Below are positions 41,615 to 51,663 of a stretch of DNA of 64,000 nucleotides, in pieces (within the stretch, counting starts at the first letter, position 1; each line of letters begins with the position of its first letter). Under the pieces are notes generated by a model. The model was not told the DNA's origin, did no database searches, and worked only from the letters and a program-made list of their open reading frames with translations. This DNA comes from Erwinia persicina NBRC 102418 (lineage in GTDB: Bacteria; Pseudomonadota; Gammaproteobacteria; Enterobacterales; Enterobacteriaceae): NCBI RefSeq assembly GCF_001571305.1, contig NZ_BCTN01000016.1:55457-119456 (forward strand). Reading direction: 5' to 3'. Both the position numbers and the translations under genes were made by a program.

Positions 41615-43978
41615 TCAAAAAAGCCCCAGCTGTCCAGTGACCAGTGTAGCAAAGTCATCCTGCATAAAGGGCAGGATGCCATCGGCTACCGGCTCCAACT
41701 GCCGTGTGAGGTAGTGATCGTAGTCCAGCGGCGTGAGGCGGGCTTCCAGCGGCTCGGGGCCTGACGTCGCCATTACATAGCGGATCTTCCCCCCTTTCTG
41801 ATACAGCAGCGGCCGGCCCAGCTTCTCATTCTGTTCATCCGCAATACGCGCGGCACGCACGTGCGGAGGCACGTTGCGCTGATACTCGCCCAGCGGGCGA
41901 CGCAGGCGCTTGCTGTAAGTCAGCTGATCGTCCAGCTCGCCCTCCATCAGCTGGCGCACGGTTTCAAGGATATAATCCTGATAAGGCTGTCCGGTAAAGA
42001 TGCGCAGATAGAGCTCCTGCTGAAATTTCTGTGCCAGTGGCGTCCAGTCAGTACGGACGGTTTCCAGCCCCTTAAACACCATACGCTGATTATCCCCGTT
42101 ACGGATCAGGCCCGCGTAGCGTTTTTTGCTGCCCTGTTCAGCGCCGCGTATGGTGGGCATCAGAAAGCGGCAGAAGTGGGTTTCGTACTCCAGTTCCAGC
42201 GCGCTGTCCAGATTGAACGTTGTGCGCAGATGCTCCTGCCACCACTGATTGACCCGGTTCACCAGATGGCGGCCAATGTCCGCGGCCTGTGTTTCATCAT
42301 GAGCCGACTTCAGCCAGACGAAGGTGGAGTCCGTATCGCCATAAATGACGTCATAGCCTTCTGCTTCGATCAGTTCACGGGTCTGACGCATAATATCGTG
42401 GCCACGCATCGTTATTGACGACGCCAGGCGGGGATCGAAAAACCGGCAGGCGCTGGTACCCAGTACGCCGTAGAAGGCATTCATAATGATTTTCAGCGCC
42501 TGCGAAAGGGGCTTGTTGCCCTGTTTTTTAGCTTCTTCACGGCCCTGCCAGATCTGGTTCACAATGGCGGGCAAACAGTGGGTGGTGCGGGAGAACCGCG
42601 CCCCACGGTAGCCGGGGACAGAGTCGGACTCATCCGGATGTGCCATCCCTTCGACCAGTCCCACCGGATCAATCAGGAAGGTGCGGATGATCGAGGGGTA
42701 CAGGCTTTTATAATCCAGTACCAGCACCGAGTCATACAGGCCGGGGCGCGAGTCCATCACGTATCCGCCCGGGCTGGCTTCCGGCGCCACATCCCCCAGG
42801 TTCGGCGCGACAAATCCCGCACGGTGCATGCGCGGCAGATAAAGATGGCTAAATGCAGCAACGGAACCCCCGTGCCGGTCAACCGCCAGACCATTCACTG
42901 AGGCGCGCTCCAGCAGGAAGGGCATCAGCTCGGTGTGCTGGAAAATTCGGGTAACCAGCTCACAGTCCTTCAGGTTGTAATGGGCCAGCGCAGGCTTATC
43001 TTCCGCAAAACGCTGGTTAATTTCTTCCATGCGCTGCCAGGGATTATTGATGGCTTTGCCCTCTCCCAGCAGTTCGCGCGATACCGCTTCCAGGCTGAAA
43101 GACTCGAAGTTCCAGAACGCGGATTTCAGGGCATCGATACCATCAATAATCAGCCGGCCGCTGGCCTGGGCAAAGAAGATCCCGGGCTTGAAACCGTGTT
43201 CACGCCACTCGAGTGCCGGGCTGTGCCCGCGTCCCAGATTCAGGGGAATGCCGTAACGGTCGGCGTGTTTTTGCAGGACACGCAGATCAAACTGTACGAC
43301 GTTCCAGCCGATCAGCACGTCGGGATCGTGGCGTGCAAACCAGGCATTGAGTTTTTCCAGCAGCAGCGGCCGGCTGGCAACGTACTCCAGATGAAAATCG
43401 AGCGTGCTGGCATCGCCGTTTTCCGGGCCGAGCATATAGACATCTCGCTGGCCGCAGCCCTCCAGCCCGATGCAGTACAGCTCACCGTGACGGGTGGTTT
43501 CAATATCCAGCGAGACCCATTTCAGCGGGGGACGATAGTCCGGATGGGGTTTCAGCCGGGTATTGACCATACGATCTCCGGCGGGCTGACCGCTGAACCA
43601 GACCGGTGCGGTAATGAAGCGCTCCATCAGAAAACGATCCGGCGGGCGCACGTCGGCTTCATACAGGGTGATGCCCTTTTCCCGCAGCAGTTTTTCCAGC
43701 CGCTGGAGCTGGCGCTGCTGACGGCAGTACAGTCCTACCACCGGCCGCTGGCGAAAATCTTTCATCTCAAGGGGAGCAAAGCGCCAGTGACGCTCGCCGG
43801 TCAGCAGTGCGGCGGCGGCAGCCTGCTGTTCGGCAGGGATAAATGCCACCGACTCCTGCGGAGGCAGTACCACCTGCTGAGGTCCCGTATCGGTTGCCAG
43901 CCATAGCGTGATTTCACTGCCTGCGGGGGTGTCCCGCCAGTGGCGAGTTAACAGAAATCCTGCACGTGCGTCGTTCAC
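41615..43978 (-). CDS. polB: DNA polymerase II
   Basis: Family B polymerase with proofreading, used in replication restart and translesion synthesis; SOS-induced (dinA) in E. coli. The 787 residues show the 3'-5' exonuclease motif [15 protein letters not shown] (about 150-165), polymerase motif [18 protein letters not shown], motif [13 protein letters not shown] and motif [11 protein letters not shown]. The C-terminus GQLGLF ends in the clamp-binding peptide pattern. A LexA-like box lies over its candidate promoter. In E. coli araBAD is next to it; here yabI is the next gene. Confidence 0.98.
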   Translation of the reverse strand: MNDARAGFLLTRHWRDTPAGSEITLWLATDTGPQQVVLPPQESVAFIPAEQQAAAAALLTGERHWRFAPLEMKDFRQRPVVGLYCRQQRQLQRLEKLLREKGITLYEADVRPPDRFLMERFITAPVWFSGQPAGDRMVNTRLKPHPDYRPPLKWVSLDIETTRHGELYCIGLEGCGQRDVYMLGPENGDASTLDFHLEYVASRPLLLEKLNAWFARHDPDVLIGWNVVQFDLRVLQKHADRYGIPLNLGRGHSPALEWREHGFKPGIFFAQASGRLIIDGIDALKSAFWNFESFSLEAVSRELLGEGKAINNPWQRMEEINQRFAEDKPALAHYNLKDCELVTRIFQHTELMPFLLERASVNGLAVDRHGGSVAAFSHLYLPRMHRAGFVAPNLGDVAPEASPGGYVMDSRPGLYDSVLVLDYKSLYPSIIRTFLIDPVGLVEGMAHPDESDSVPGYRGARFSRTTHCLPAIVNQIWQGREEAKKQGNKPLSQALKIIMNAFYGVLGTSACRFFDPRLASSITMRGHDIMRQTRELIEAEGYDVIYGDTDSTFVWLKSAHDETQAADIGRHLVNRVNQWWQEHLRTTFNLDSALELEYETHFCRFLMPTIRGAEQGSKKRYAGLIRNGDNQRMVFKGLETVRTDWTPLAQKFQQELYLRIFTGQPYQDYILETVRQLMEGELDDQLTYSKRLRRPLGEYQRNVPPHVRAARIADEQNEKLGRPLLYQKGGKIRYVMATSGPEPLEARLTPLDYDHYLTRQLEPVADGILPFMQDDFATLVTGQLGLF

Positions 43979-44034
43979 CTTTTCTCCTTAAGATTTCAGG
44001 CTGCTCTGCGTTGGCGGCACTGACTGACCCCATT

Positions 44035-44050
44035 ACTGACTTCAGTCAGT
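44035..44050. repeat. Inverted repeat in the polB leader
   Basis: ACTGAC-TTCA-GTCAGT forms a perfect six-base inverted repeat about 57 bases before polB, with a further ACTGAC copy at 44019-44024. Its role is unknown; it could fold in the polB leader RNA. Confidence 0.5.
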
Positions 44051-44120
44051 GGAGGGAGCACCTTCATTTGCCGCCCTGATACCACTCGAATGATGGTGGT
44101 GACAGGCTGCCAGAAGCTCA

Positions 44121-44150
44121 ATAATAGCATGTTTATTTATACAGTGTTCA
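44121..44150 (-). promoter_or_regulatory. Candidate polB promoter overlapped by a LexA-like box
   Basis: On the minus strand TGAACA (44145-44150) and TATTAT (44121-44126) are 18 bases apart. The spacer contains CTGTATAAATAAACAT (44129-44144), which fits the LexA consensus CTGT-N8-ACAG except for the last base. E. coli polB also has a LexA-controlled promoter. The leader to polB would be about 135 bases. Confidence 0.55.
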
Positions 44151-44251
44151 TGCGGGGGTTCTCTTATGCTACGTTCCCATACAAAACAGGCCTTGACGCT
44201 TGACTGAAGCCTCTGGACAATCCGGGATTCTGTTAATCAGTTTGGAACATT

Positions 44252-45013
44252 ATGGAAGCCTGGCTACAACATTTAATCACCCAGTCGCTGGCCTGGTCTC
44301 TGCTGGCCGTCGGGCTGATCACTTTCTTTGAATCACTGGCGCTGGTCGGATTGCTGTTACCGGGTACGGTATTGATGGCATCCTTTGGTGCCCTGATTGG
44401 CAGCGGGCAGATTGGCCTGTATCCCGCCTGGGCCGTCGGTACGCTGGGCTGCCTGCTGGGAGACTGGGTTTCCTACCTGATTGGCTGGCAGTTTAAAGGG
44501 CCGCTGCACCGCTGGTCGTTTATAAAAAAACACCAGAAGCTGATGGATAAAACGGAACATGCGCTGCACGCACACAGCATGTTCACCATTATTGTGGGCC
44601 GTTTTGTCGGGCCGACCCGCCCGCTGATCCCGCTGGTGGCGGGAATGCTGGAGCTGCCGATACGGAAATTTATTCCTCCTAATATCATTGGCTGTCTTCT
44701 CTGGCCACCGCTCTATTTACTGCCGGGCATTCTTGCCGGTGTCGCAATCGACGTGCCGAAAGACGCCAACAGTGCGATGTTTAAGTGGCTGTTACTGGGC
44801 GTGGCGATCCTTGTCTGGCTGGGCTGCTGGCTCTGCTGGCGCTGGCTGCGCGCCAAAAAACAGAACGACTGGGCGACAGAGTATTTGCCGCGAACGCGTC
44901 TGCGCTGGCTGGCTCCGCTGGTGATGCTCCTGGCAGTGGCCAGCTTCACGGCCCTGCAGTTCCACCCAATGATGCCGGTTTTCCGCCACCTACTGTGGGA
45001 CGTGTTCTTCTAA
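44252..45013 (+). CDS. yabI: DedA family membrane protein YabI
   Basis: A 253-residue inner-membrane protein of the DedA/VTT superfamily, whose members take part in lipid carrier recycling and envelope homeostasis. The particular function of YabI is not established. Family blocks are [26 protein letters not shown] (cut here to its core [15 protein letters not shown]), [10 protein letters not shown] and the [15 protein letters not shown] region with the conserved arginine (about 125-140). The C-terminal quarter adds two further hydrophobic segments. It overlaps the convergent thiQ end by 24 bases. Confidence 0.93.
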   Translation: MEAWLQHLITQSLAWSLLAVGLITFFESLALVGLLLPGTVLMASFGALIGSGQIGLYPAWAVGTLGCLLGDWVSYLIGWQFKGPLHRWSFIKKHQKLMDKTEHALHAHSMFTIIVGRFVGPTRPLIPLVAGMLELPIRKFIPPNIIGCLLWPPLYLLPGILAGVAIDVPKDANSAMFKWLLLGVAILVWLGCWLCWRWLRAKKQNDWATEYLPRTRLRWLAPLVMLLAVASFTALQFHPMMPVFRHLLWDVFF

Positions 45014-45706
45014 GGTTATCCCCAGCACTGTCGCTTCCGGTACGGCACCGCGCTGCAACTGCGCGGTGCTGCCATCCCAGTAAACCCGTCCGTCGACAAT
45101 CAGCAGGCTACGCGGGGCAATCGCGGCGGCGTCTTCAATGCTGTGCGACACCATCAGCAGGGTAATATTCCGCTCGGTACAGACCTCATCCACCAGGCCG
45201 AGCATCTCTTTACGCAGGGCCGGATCCAGTGCAGAAAAGGGTTCATCCAGCAGCAGTATCGGCTGCTGACGGACCAGGCAGCGGGCGAGGGCGGCACGCT
45301 GACGCTGGCCGCCGGAAAGCTGATGCGGCAGACGGTGTAAATGTTCCGTCAGCCCGACGCGCTGCGCAATGTTCTGTAACGCGTGCTTTTGCTGGTGGTT
45401 CAGTTTCAGCCCGGGATGTAACCCCAGCCCGATATTCTGCGCCACGGTCAGATGGGGAAAGAGGTTATTTTCCTGAAACAGCATGGATACCGGACGCTGC
45501 GCGGGAGCGCTGTTGCGGTGATCGCTGCCATTCAGTATCAATTCGCCGCCGTTGACCGGCAGGAAGCCGGCAATCAGGCTCAGCAGGGTACTTTTTCCTG
45601 CCCCGCTGGGGCCCAGGATGGCCAGTCGCTCTCCCGCCTGCGCGCTGAAGGTAAAGCGCATCGGCAGATGATGATACAGCCAGGTCAGATTAGTCAGATT
45701 TAGCAT
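44990..45706 (-). CDS. thiQ: Thiamine ABC transporter ATP-binding protein
   Basis: ATPase of the ThiBPQ importer for thiamine and its phosphates. The 238 residues hold Walker [18 protein letters not shown] (about 32-48), the Q-loop near [14 protein letters not shown], the signature [16 protein letters not shown] and Walker [14 protein letters not shown]. The start at 45706 lies inside the end of thiP (17-base overlap), so the two are translationally coupled. The 3' end overlaps yabI on the other strand. Confidence 0.97.
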   Translation of the reverse strand: MLNLTNLTWLYHHLPMRFTFSAQAGERLAILGPSGAGKSTLLSLIAGFLPVNGGELILNGSDHRNSAPAQRPVSMLFQENNLFPHLTVAQNIGLGLHPGLKLNHQQKHALQNIAQRVGLTEHLHRLPHQLSGGQRQRAALARCLVRQQPILLLDEPFSALDPALRKEMLGLVDEVCTERNITLLMVSHSIEDAAAIAPRSLLIVDGRVYWDGSTAQLQRGAVPEATVLGITLEEHVPQ

Positions 45707-47300
45707 GGTTCCCCGGCAGTTTTTCAATCAGGGTGTACAGCAGAAAGCAGAGCAGTAAAAGTAACAGGGCGGTAACCGCCCCGTCGCTGCTGCGATAGGA
45801 GCCGATCTGCTGATAAAGATAAAACGGCAGGGTGCGGAAGTGCTCATTGCCAAACAGTGCCACTACGCCAAAATCGCCAATCGACAGCACACAGGCAAAG
45901 GCGAGCGCCTGGGCCAGCGGTCGTTTCAGGGCGCGCAGCTCAATCAGCCGCAGGCGGTTCCAGCCACGAATATCCAGCGACAGGCACAGCGGGTTATAAC
46001 GTGCTGCGACATCACGCAGTGGGTTTTCCAGCACTTTCATCGCATACGGCACTGCCATCAGTGCATTCGTGACGATGACAATCCCTTCTGCAGAGTCCGG
46101 CAGCCCGATGGTCTGGTTGAGTAACAGGAAAAAACCGGTGGCCAGCACAATTCCCGGCATCGCCAGGATGAGCATCCCGCTGAGTTCCAGCGTCTGGCCC
46201 CACAGCGGCCGCTGGCGCAGGCGCAGTTCACGGCTGCTCCACAGCAGCATCAGCGTCAGCACCACGCTGAGGACCCCAGCGCCCAGCGCAATGCGTAGCG
46301 AGGTGAACATCGCCTGCCACAGTGCAGGCTGGTGCAGGACGCCGCTTAACCCCTGATTCATTCCGTCGGCCACCACCGCCAGCAGCGGTGGCAGGATCAG
46401 CAACACCATGCTGGCGATCAGTAGCCCGTCAAGCAGGCGGGCGGGGCCGCTGTCCTGCGGGTTGCGCCAGCCCCCGAGGCTGTCACTTCCCGTGGGCAGC
46501 ACCTTACTCAGCCGCTGGCTTAACATCACCAGACCGAGGCAGCACACCATCTGTATCAGCGCCAGCAGGGCGGCTCGCCCGGGATCGTAATCAAAACTCA
46601 GTGCCTGGAAGATCGCCAGCTCAATGGTGGTCGCGCGCGGGCCGCCCCCGAGGGACAGTACCGTCGCAAAGCTGGCAAAACACAGCATAAAGATCAGCGC
46701 CCCGGCGGGCAGGAGCTGCCGCCGCAGCCACGGCCATTCGACAAGGCGAAAATGCGCCCAGCCACTCAGTCCCAGTTGCGCGGCGATCTGTCGCTGTTCA
46801 CCGGGGATCTGCTGTAAGGCCTGGAGCAGCAGGCGCGTAGCCAGCGGCAGATTAAAGAACACATGGGCCAGCAGGATCCCCTGCAGGCCATAGGGGGTGA
46901 ATGAATAACCAATGCCGAGCAGGGCGCAAAGCTGTGCCAGCCAGCCGCTGCGGCCATACACGCTGAGAATGCCAAACACGGCGACCAGTACCGGCAGCAC
47001 CAGCGTCATAGCACACAGCCGCAGCAGCGTGTCACGCCCGGGAAAGCGACGGCGGTAAAGCGCACGCGCCACGGGAATCGCCGGGAGTACCGACAGCAAT
47101 GCCGACAGCAGCGCCTGCCAGAAGGAGAAGCGCAGCACGTGCCACAGGTAGCTGTCCTGCCACAGTCCGCGCCAGTCCGTGGCGGGCGCGTTTTGCCACA
47201 GGGCGGAAAACGCCAGCAGGGCCACGCTGACCAGCAGCAGCCCGGCCAGCAGGCCCGGGACTAACCAGCCAGGAATTAGCGGCTGACGGCGCGTTGCCAT
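45690..47300 (-). CDS. thiP: Thiamine ABC transporter permease
   Basis: Inner-membrane permease with two homologous halves in one chain of 536 residues and about twelve membrane segments. [18 protein letters not shown] begins it. The ATPase-contact loops are [20 protein letters not shown] (first half, about 165-185) and the matching loop around [20 protein letters not shown] (second half). The 5' end overlaps thiB by 25 bases. Expression should follow the TPP riboswitch upstream of thiB. Confidence 0.97.
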   Translation of the reverse strand: MATRRQPLIPGWLVPGLLAGLLLVSVALLAFSALWQNAPATDWRGLWQDSYLWHVLRFSFWQALLSALLSVLPAIPVARALYRRRFPGRDTLLRLCAMTLVLPVLVAVFGILSVYGRSGWLAQLCALLGIGYSFTPYGLQGILLAHVFFNLPLATRLLLQALQQIPGEQRQIAAQLGLSGWAHFRLVEWPWLRRQLLPAGALIFMLCFASFATVLSLGGGPRATTIELAIFQALSFDYDPGRAALLALIQMVCCLGLVMLSQRLSKVLPTGSDSLGGWRNPQDSGPARLLDGLLIASMVLLILPPLLAVVADGMNQGLSGVLHQPALWQAMFTSLRIALGAGVLSVVLTLMLLWSSRELRLRQRPLWGQTLELSGMLILAMPGIVLATGFFLLLNQTIGLPDSAEGIVIVTNALMAVPYAMKVLENPLRDVAARYNPLCLSLDIRGWNRLRLIELRALKRPLAQALAFACVLSIGDFGVVALFGNEHFRTLPFYLYQQIGSYRSSDGAVTALLLLLLCFLLYTLIEKLPGNHAKSD

Positions 47301-48262
47301 GCACTAATCCATTGGCTGCGTTGGGTAGCAACATCCTGCGGGCTGAACTGCAACGAGGTGGCCGGCACGGTCAGGGTGTTGAACCCTTCTGGCAGCGCGG
47401 TACGGGTAGCCGGATACATCCAGTTGCCGGTTGCAATGGTTTTCTGGAAGGGTTGTGTCATCACGAATTGCATAAATGCGTGTGCCAGTTCAGGTTGCTT
47501 ACTGGCTTTTAACTGCCCGGCCACCTCAACCTGAAGATAGTGGCCTTCACTGAAGTTTGCCGCGGCGTACTGATCTTTCTTCTCTTCAATCAGATGATAA
47601 GCGGGCGAGGTCGTGTAGCTGAGCACCATATCACTTTCCCCTTTCAGGAACAGACCGTAGGCCTCGCTCCATCCTTTTGTCACCGTAACGGTCTTCTTCG
47701 CCAGCTGCTGCCACGCTTCCGGGCTCTTATCGCCGTAAACTTTCTGCATCCACAGCAGCAGGCCAAGCCCCGGGGTGCTGGTGCGCGGATCTTCATAAAT
47801 CACCTTCAGAGGACGGTCGCTCTCGACCAGTTCCTTCAGGCTTTTCGGCGGGTTCTGCAGCCGGGTCTTGTCATAAACGAAAGCAAACCAGCCGTAGTCA
47901 TAGGGGACGAAAGTTGTGTTCGTCCAGCCGCCCGGCACGGTAGCATCTCGGGTGTCTACCTTTGACGGCGCAAACAGGCCGGTTTTTTCGGCCGCATCCA
48001 GCAGATTGTTATCCAGCCCCAGCACCACGTCGGCTTTGCTGTTTTTCCCTTCCATACGCAGGCGGTTGAGCAGCGAGACACCGTCTTCCAGCGCGACGAA
48101 TTTCAGCTCACAGTTGCACTGTGCTTCGAAGGCTTTTTTAATCGCCGGCCCAGGCCCCCATTCGGCAGAGAAGGAGTCGTAGGTGTAAACCGTCAGGGTA
48201 TCTTTCGCCGCGAGGGCAGGCAGGGAAAACAGCGCCAGCAGAGGGAGTAATTTTTTCAACAC
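47276..48262 (-). CDS. thiB: Thiamine-binding periplasmic protein
   Basis: Substrate-binding protein (TbpA) of the thiamine importer. The 328-residue precursor starts with GTG (minus strand of 48260-48262) and a signal peptide LKKLLPLLALFSLPALA ahead of AKDTLTVYTYDSFSAEWGPG. The block EAQCNCELKFVALEDGVSLL and AYGLFLKGESDMVLSYTTSP are typical. AAGGAA lies six bases before the GTG. It is the first gene of thiBPQ and has a TPP riboswitch leader. Confidence 0.97.
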   Translation of the reverse strand: MLKKLLPLLALFSLPALAAKDTLTVYTYDSFSAEWGPGPAIKKAFEAQCNCELKFVALEDGVSLLNRLRMEGKNSKADVVLGLDNNLLDAAEKTGLFAPSKVDTRDATVPGGWTNTTFVPYDYGWFAFVYDKTRLQNPPKSLKELVESDRPLKVIYEDPRTSTPGLGLLLWMQKVYGDKSPEAWQQLAKKTVTVTKGWSEAYGLFLKGESDMVLSYTTSPAYHLIEEKKDQYAAANFSEGHYLQVEVAGQLKASKQPELAHAFMQFVMTQPFQKTIATGNWMYPATRTALPEGFNTLTVPATSLQFSPQDVATQRSQWISAWQRAVSR

Positions 48263-48316
48263 TTTGCGTTCCTTTAAGGGAAAATGCGCAAAGGATCTGA
48301 GTCAGTGACACTCTCA

Positions 48317-48432
48317 AATCCCTACGCCGGTATGATCCGGATCAGGTTCGACGGGTTTTTCTCAGCGAAAACGTGCTGCGCAGACATTGACCCGGCATCG
48401 GGCAATATCACAGCAGGGTGTTCGCACCCCGT
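48317..48432 (-). promoter_or_regulatory. TPP riboswitch (thi-box) in the thiBPQ leader
   Basis: On the minus strand the element opens with CGGGGTGC (48425-48432). The sensor core CTGAGA lies at 48360-48365, then ACCCGTCGAACCTGATC and GGATCATACC-GGCGTAGGGA down to 48319. This is the complete thi-box layout with an enlarged variable P3 arm. Binding of thiamine diphosphate would hide the thiB ribosome binding site about 50 bases downstream. A -10-like TAGAAT lies at 48445-48450. In E. coli the processed leader is also known as the RNA SroA. Confidence 0.92.
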
Positions 48433-48476
48433 TGAGAACGGCTTATTCTAGTGGTTTCGTCTTTGTTACGAAAGCG

Positions 48477-50138
48477 TCATGATTCGGGCGGCGCAAACCA
48501 GGCTGATTTAAAGTCAAACCAGCCGAGGGTATTCATGCGTACGCCGCGCATGCTTCGCTGGCCGTGCAGCAGCAGCCAGTGATGGAACAGGGGATGCAGG
48601 TAGTTACTGTCTATCAGCTGTTTGCTCCAGTCAGCCAGTGGCAGGGTCTGTTCACGCCACTGCCGCGCATCATTTTCCCAGTCGGTAGGCACACAGTGGT
48701 GCATCAGTGGGATCTCATACAGCAGCGAAAACAGGGAAAACTCCAGCGGTAGCGTGAAGTTGGCGCTACCCAGCCAGATGTCACTTTCCGCCTCACCGCG
48801 ATACCAGCTTTCGTAGTCAATTTCCTGCGTAATGAGCGTGACGCCGTGCGCGGCAAGGATCGGCCCCAGCGCGTTGGCGATCCCCTGATGCTCAATATGA
48901 TCGCTGTACCAGGTAATGGTCAGTGACGTCAGGCCTGCGGGTTTTTCTGCGGTCGCCATTGAGCGTCGGTGATGCCAGCGCGGCAGCAGGCCATAAGCCG
49001 GAAACCAGTAGCGCTGATAGGCGATGCCGCTGTGGTTAAGCAGGGCAATCGGGTTAAAAATGGTGCTGATCCAGCGGCGCAGCTGTTCATTGCGCCCCTG
49101 CTCAGAGCGCTGGTCGAACATCAGAAAATAGCAGCCCTCTTCCAGACGACTCTCTTCTGACTTCTCATCCGTATTCTCACTCTGCAGTTTGACCCCGGAG
49201 TAGACCAGCTCATCGCTGATCTCCGGCAGAACCCAGATATTGACCTCATCTATCAGCGCCCGGTAGCCGAAGTAGTCATCAAAGGCGGAGATACGCAGCT
49301 GGCTGTGCTGATTGCGTTCCACCGCGTAGGCCCCGGTGCCGACCGGCTGGCGGGCAAAGTTGCGCATATGCGGCCACTCTTTTGGCAGGATCATCGCGCT
49401 GACGCTGCCCAGCAGCCACGGTAGCCAGTTATCGGGCTGGTGCAGATAAATATCCAGGGTCCAGGGCGTGTGGCACTCAATCCGGTTTAAATGGCTGTAA
49501 AGTGGCTGCGTTTTCAGGCGTTCCAGGCTGGCGATAACATCGTCGACGTCCAGCTCACGGCCGTGATGAAAGTGGATCGCCGGACGCAAAAAGAAGCGCC
49601 AGTGATCCGGGGCAATCTGCTGCCAGTGATGGGCGATATCCGGCTCGATTTCCCCGTTTTCCTCATTTATCCGCGCCAGCCCGTTGAAAATCTGCCGGGC
49701 AAGGTGCGTTTCAGAGCGGCGCAGCGGCGTTCCGGGCAGCAGATTGAGCAGGGGACGATAGTAGAGCACGCGCAGAATGTGTTTTCCCTGACGGAAACTG
49801 CGGCCCAGATGGGAGAGCAGCATCTGGCGCACGCGGTTTTTATCGCCGACTAACTGCACCAGCTGATCGATGCGATCCTGCTCCAGCAGATCCTCAGCCC
49901 GCTGCTGCTGCAGCGCCAGCCCGGTATAGCGGAAGGTCAGACGCGATCGTTTGCCGCGCCCGGCCTCGGCCTGCCACTCCAGCCACCCCTGTTCCTGCAT
50001 GGCATTCAGCAGGTTGCGCATATGGCGGCGTGAGCAACTGAGCTGTACCGCCAGGTCGCTGAGGGTGGTCTCCTGAGGCTGACCATCACAGCACTGCCAG
50101 AGCCGGATAAATTGCTGCTGTAAACGGGGTGAGGACAT
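48477..50138 (-). CDS. sgrR: Transcriptional regulator SgrR
   Basis: Activator of sgrS under sugar-phosphate stress. Of 553 residues, about 1-100 form a winged helix-turn-helix domain ([20 protein letters not shown]), and the rest resembles an extracytoplasmic solute-binding protein of family 5 used as a ligand sensor ([30 protein letters not shown]). It is divergent from the SgrS-like RNA and setA, as in E. coli. An internal stretch [17 protein letters not shown] is acidic and looks like a variable loop. Confidence 0.96.
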   Translation of the reverse strand: MSSPRLQQQFIRLWQCCDGQPQETTLSDLAVQLSCSRRHMRNLLNAMQEQGWLEWQAEAGRGKRSRLTFRYTGLALQQQRAEDLLEQDRIDQLVQLVGDKNRVRQMLLSHLGRSFRQGKHILRVLYYRPLLNLLPGTPLRRSETHLARQIFNGLARINEENGEIEPDIAHHWQQIAPDHWRFFLRPAIHFHHGRELDVDDVIASLERLKTQPLYSHLNRIECHTPWTLDIYLHQPDNWLPWLLGSVSAMILPKEWPHMRNFARQPVGTGAYAVERNQHSQLRISAFDDYFGYRALIDEVNIWVLPEISDELVYSGVKLQSENTDEKSEESRLEEGCYFLMFDQRSEQGRNEQLRRWISTIFNPIALLNHSGIAYQRYWFPAYGLLPRWHHRRSMATAEKPAGLTSLTITWYSDHIEHQGIANALGPILAAHGVTLITQEIDYESWYRGEAESDIWLGSANFTLPLEFSLFSLLYEIPLMHHCVPTDWENDARQWREQTLPLADWSKQLIDSNYLHPLFHHWLLLHGQRSMRGVRMNTLGWFDFKSAWFAPPES

Positions 50139-50192
50139 AAAAGAGGAACCCTGTGTTAAAAGCTGTCTGTTTTTCCTGCCTTATATTACGGT

Positions 50193-50198
50193 GATAAT
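50193..50198 (+). promoter_or_regulatory. -10 box of the sgrS-like gene
   Basis: GATAAT lies eight bases before the proposed RNA start at 50206. The -35 region (about 50170-50175, TTTTTC) is far from consensus, as expected for a promoter that needs an activator such as SgrR. Confidence 0.5.
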
Positions 50199-50205
50199 GG
50201 CTGCA

Positions 50206-50334
50206 GATGAAAGAGTGGGAGGCATTCATATCTGAATGGCACTTGATCATCGTTATTCATCTCCCTGCTATTAAGGGTATTCTGAGTATGGTGCTTTTCA
50301 CCAGCCAGCTGGCTTCGGCATAGCTGGCTTTTTT
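50206..50334 (+). ncRNA. sgrS: SgrS-like small RNA, compact form without visible sgrT
   Basis: Between divergent sgrR and setA a short transcript unit is visible. The proposed 5' end GATGAAAGAG resembles that of E. coli SgrS. The seed CTGAGTATGGTG (50282-50293) corresponds to the SgrS segment that pairs with the ptsG ribosome-binding region. A small hairpin GGTG-CTTTT-CACC-type (50290-50302) and a terminator follow, the same order as in E. coli. The RNA would be about 130 bases, against about 227 in E. coli, and I see no SgrT-like peptide with a ribosome binding site. The ends are inferred. It should act with Hfq to silence ptsG when sugar phosphates build up. Confidence 0.8.
50304..50334 (+). 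terminator. Terminator of the SgrS-like RNA
   Basis: A seven-base stem GCCAGCT / AGCTGGC (50304-50310 with 50322-50328) and an 11-base loop lead into six T (50329-50334). The T run is also where Hfq would bind in this class of RNA. Confidence 0.85.
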
Positions 50335-50396
50335 CGTGGGTTTTCTTCTAAGCTCTGAGGAGCTATCCGCATTGTCCCGTCACTGAGGCCTTATTC

Positions 50397-51578
50397 ATGT
50401 CATCGCTCTTTAGCCGTCGTATTCATCCGGTGTATCTGGCATTTATGGCGGTTTCTTTTATGGTCGGCATCGCCGGCGCGCTGCAGGCCCCGACGCTGAG
50501 TCTGTTTCTCAGCCGCGAAGTCGCAGTCCGGCCGTTCTGGGTGGGGCTGTTTTACACCGTCAATGCGGTCGCGGGGATTGTGGTCAGCCTGCTGCTGGCA
50601 AAGCGATCCGACACCCGGGGCGATCGGCGGATGCTGATCCTGTTCTGCTGCGTAATGGCGACAGGCAACGCACTCCTTTTTGCCTTTAACCGTCATTATC
50701 TGACGCTGGTCACCGCTGGTGTTTTTCTCTCTGCTATCGCCAGCGTGGCGATGCCGCAGATTTTCGCGCTGGCGCGGGAATACGCTGACAGCTCTGCCCG
50801 TGAAGCGGTGATGTTCAGCTCCGTCATGCGTGCCCAGCTTTCCCTTGCCTGGGTAATTGGGCCGCCGCTCTCCTTTGCTATCGCGCTGAATTACGGCTTT
50901 ACCGCCATGTTTCTACTGGCAGGGCTGCTGTTTATGGTCTGCGTCGCGCTGGTCTGGTTTACCCTGCCCTCGGTGCCGCGCGCTGCGGTATCCGCGGGCG
51001 TGCCGATTACGGCGATTAGTGGCTGGAAGAGCCGCGATGTGCGCATGCTGTTTATCGGATCGGTGCTGATGTGGACCTGTAACACCATGTACATCATTGA
51101 TATGCCGTTGTATATCAGCAGCGTACTGGGGATGCCGGATACGCTGGCCGGGTTGCTGATGGGCACTGCGGCCGGTCTGGAAATTCCGGTGATGCTGCTG
51201 GCGGGCCATTATGTTAAGCGGCTGGGTAAACGCAATATGATGCTGGTGGCGATTGGCTGTGGGGCGCTGTTTTACCTTGGCCTGGTGCTGTTTCAGAGCC
51301 GGACGGCGCTGATGGTGCTGCAGCTGTTTAACGCGGTGTACATCGGCATTATTGCCGGAATAGGTATGATCTGGTTTCAGGACTTAATGCCCTCACGGCC
51401 GGGAGCGGCGACCACGCTGTTTACTAACAGTATTTCGACCGGCGTGATCCTGGCCGGGATTATTCAGGGGGCGCTGGCGGAAACCTTCGGCCATCACGCT
51501 GTTTACTGGGCCGCATTAGGGCTGGCACTGATGGCGCTGGCATTATCATGGCGGGTACGGGAAAAAAGGGTGATATAG
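50397..51578 (+). CDS. setA: Sugar efflux transporter SetA
   Basis: Major facilitator that exports glucose analogues and lactose in E. coli and helps against glucose-phosphate stress. The 393 residues have about twelve membrane segments. GVAGALQAPTLSLFLSREV-like sequence (here GIAGALQAPTLSLFLSREV), LFYTVNAVAGIVVSLLLAKR, MRAQLSLAWVIGPPL and MWTCNTMYIIDMPLYISSVLG (core MWTCNTMYIIDMPL) mark the SET family. It lies just downstream of the SgrS-like RNA, where read-through expression is known in E. coli. Confidence 0.95.
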   Translation: MSSLFSRRIHPVYLAFMAVSFMVGIAGALQAPTLSLFLSREVAVRPFWVGLFYTVNAVAGIVVSLLLAKRSDTRGDRRMLILFCCVMATGNALLFAFNRHYLTLVTAGVFLSAIASVAMPQIFALAREYADSSAREAVMFSSVMRAQLSLAWVIGPPLSFAIALNYGFTAMFLLAGLLFMVCVALVWFTLPSVPRAAVSAGVPITAISGWKSRDVRMLFIGSVLMWTCNTMYIIDMPLYISSVLGMPDTLAGLLMGTAAGLEIPVMLLAGHYVKRLGKRNMMLVAIGCGALFYLGLVLFQSRTALMVLQLFNAVYIGIIAGIGMIWFQDLMPSRPGAATTLFTNSISTGVILAGIIQGALAETFGHHAVYWAALGLALMALALSWRVREKRVI

Positions 51579-51614
51579 CAGGGCCTTCGACATGCGGCGA
51601 CGGAACACCCTATC

Positions 51615-51638
51615 AGCCCCTGAACAGCGTCAGGGGCT
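51615..51638. terminator. Hairpin between convergent setA and leuD
   Basis: A perfect nine-base stem AGCCCCTGA / TCAGGGGCT (51615-51623 with 51630-51638) and six-base loop lie between the two stops, with no T tract. Confidence 0.55.
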
Positions 51639-51663
51639 AAACGGCTGTTACGCCCCCGCCAAA

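Noticed and set aside
42935..43906. 323-codon open frame antisense to polB
   Set aside because: Shadow of the polB reading frame with no recognisable features.
44019..44050. ACTGAC repeats before polB considered as a LexA site
   Set aside because: The repeat gives CTG-N8-CAG, not the CTG-N10-CAG spacing required; the box at 44129-44144 fits better.
48360..48433. Possible small gene in the thiB leader
   Set aside because: The sequence is fully explained by the TPP riboswitch.
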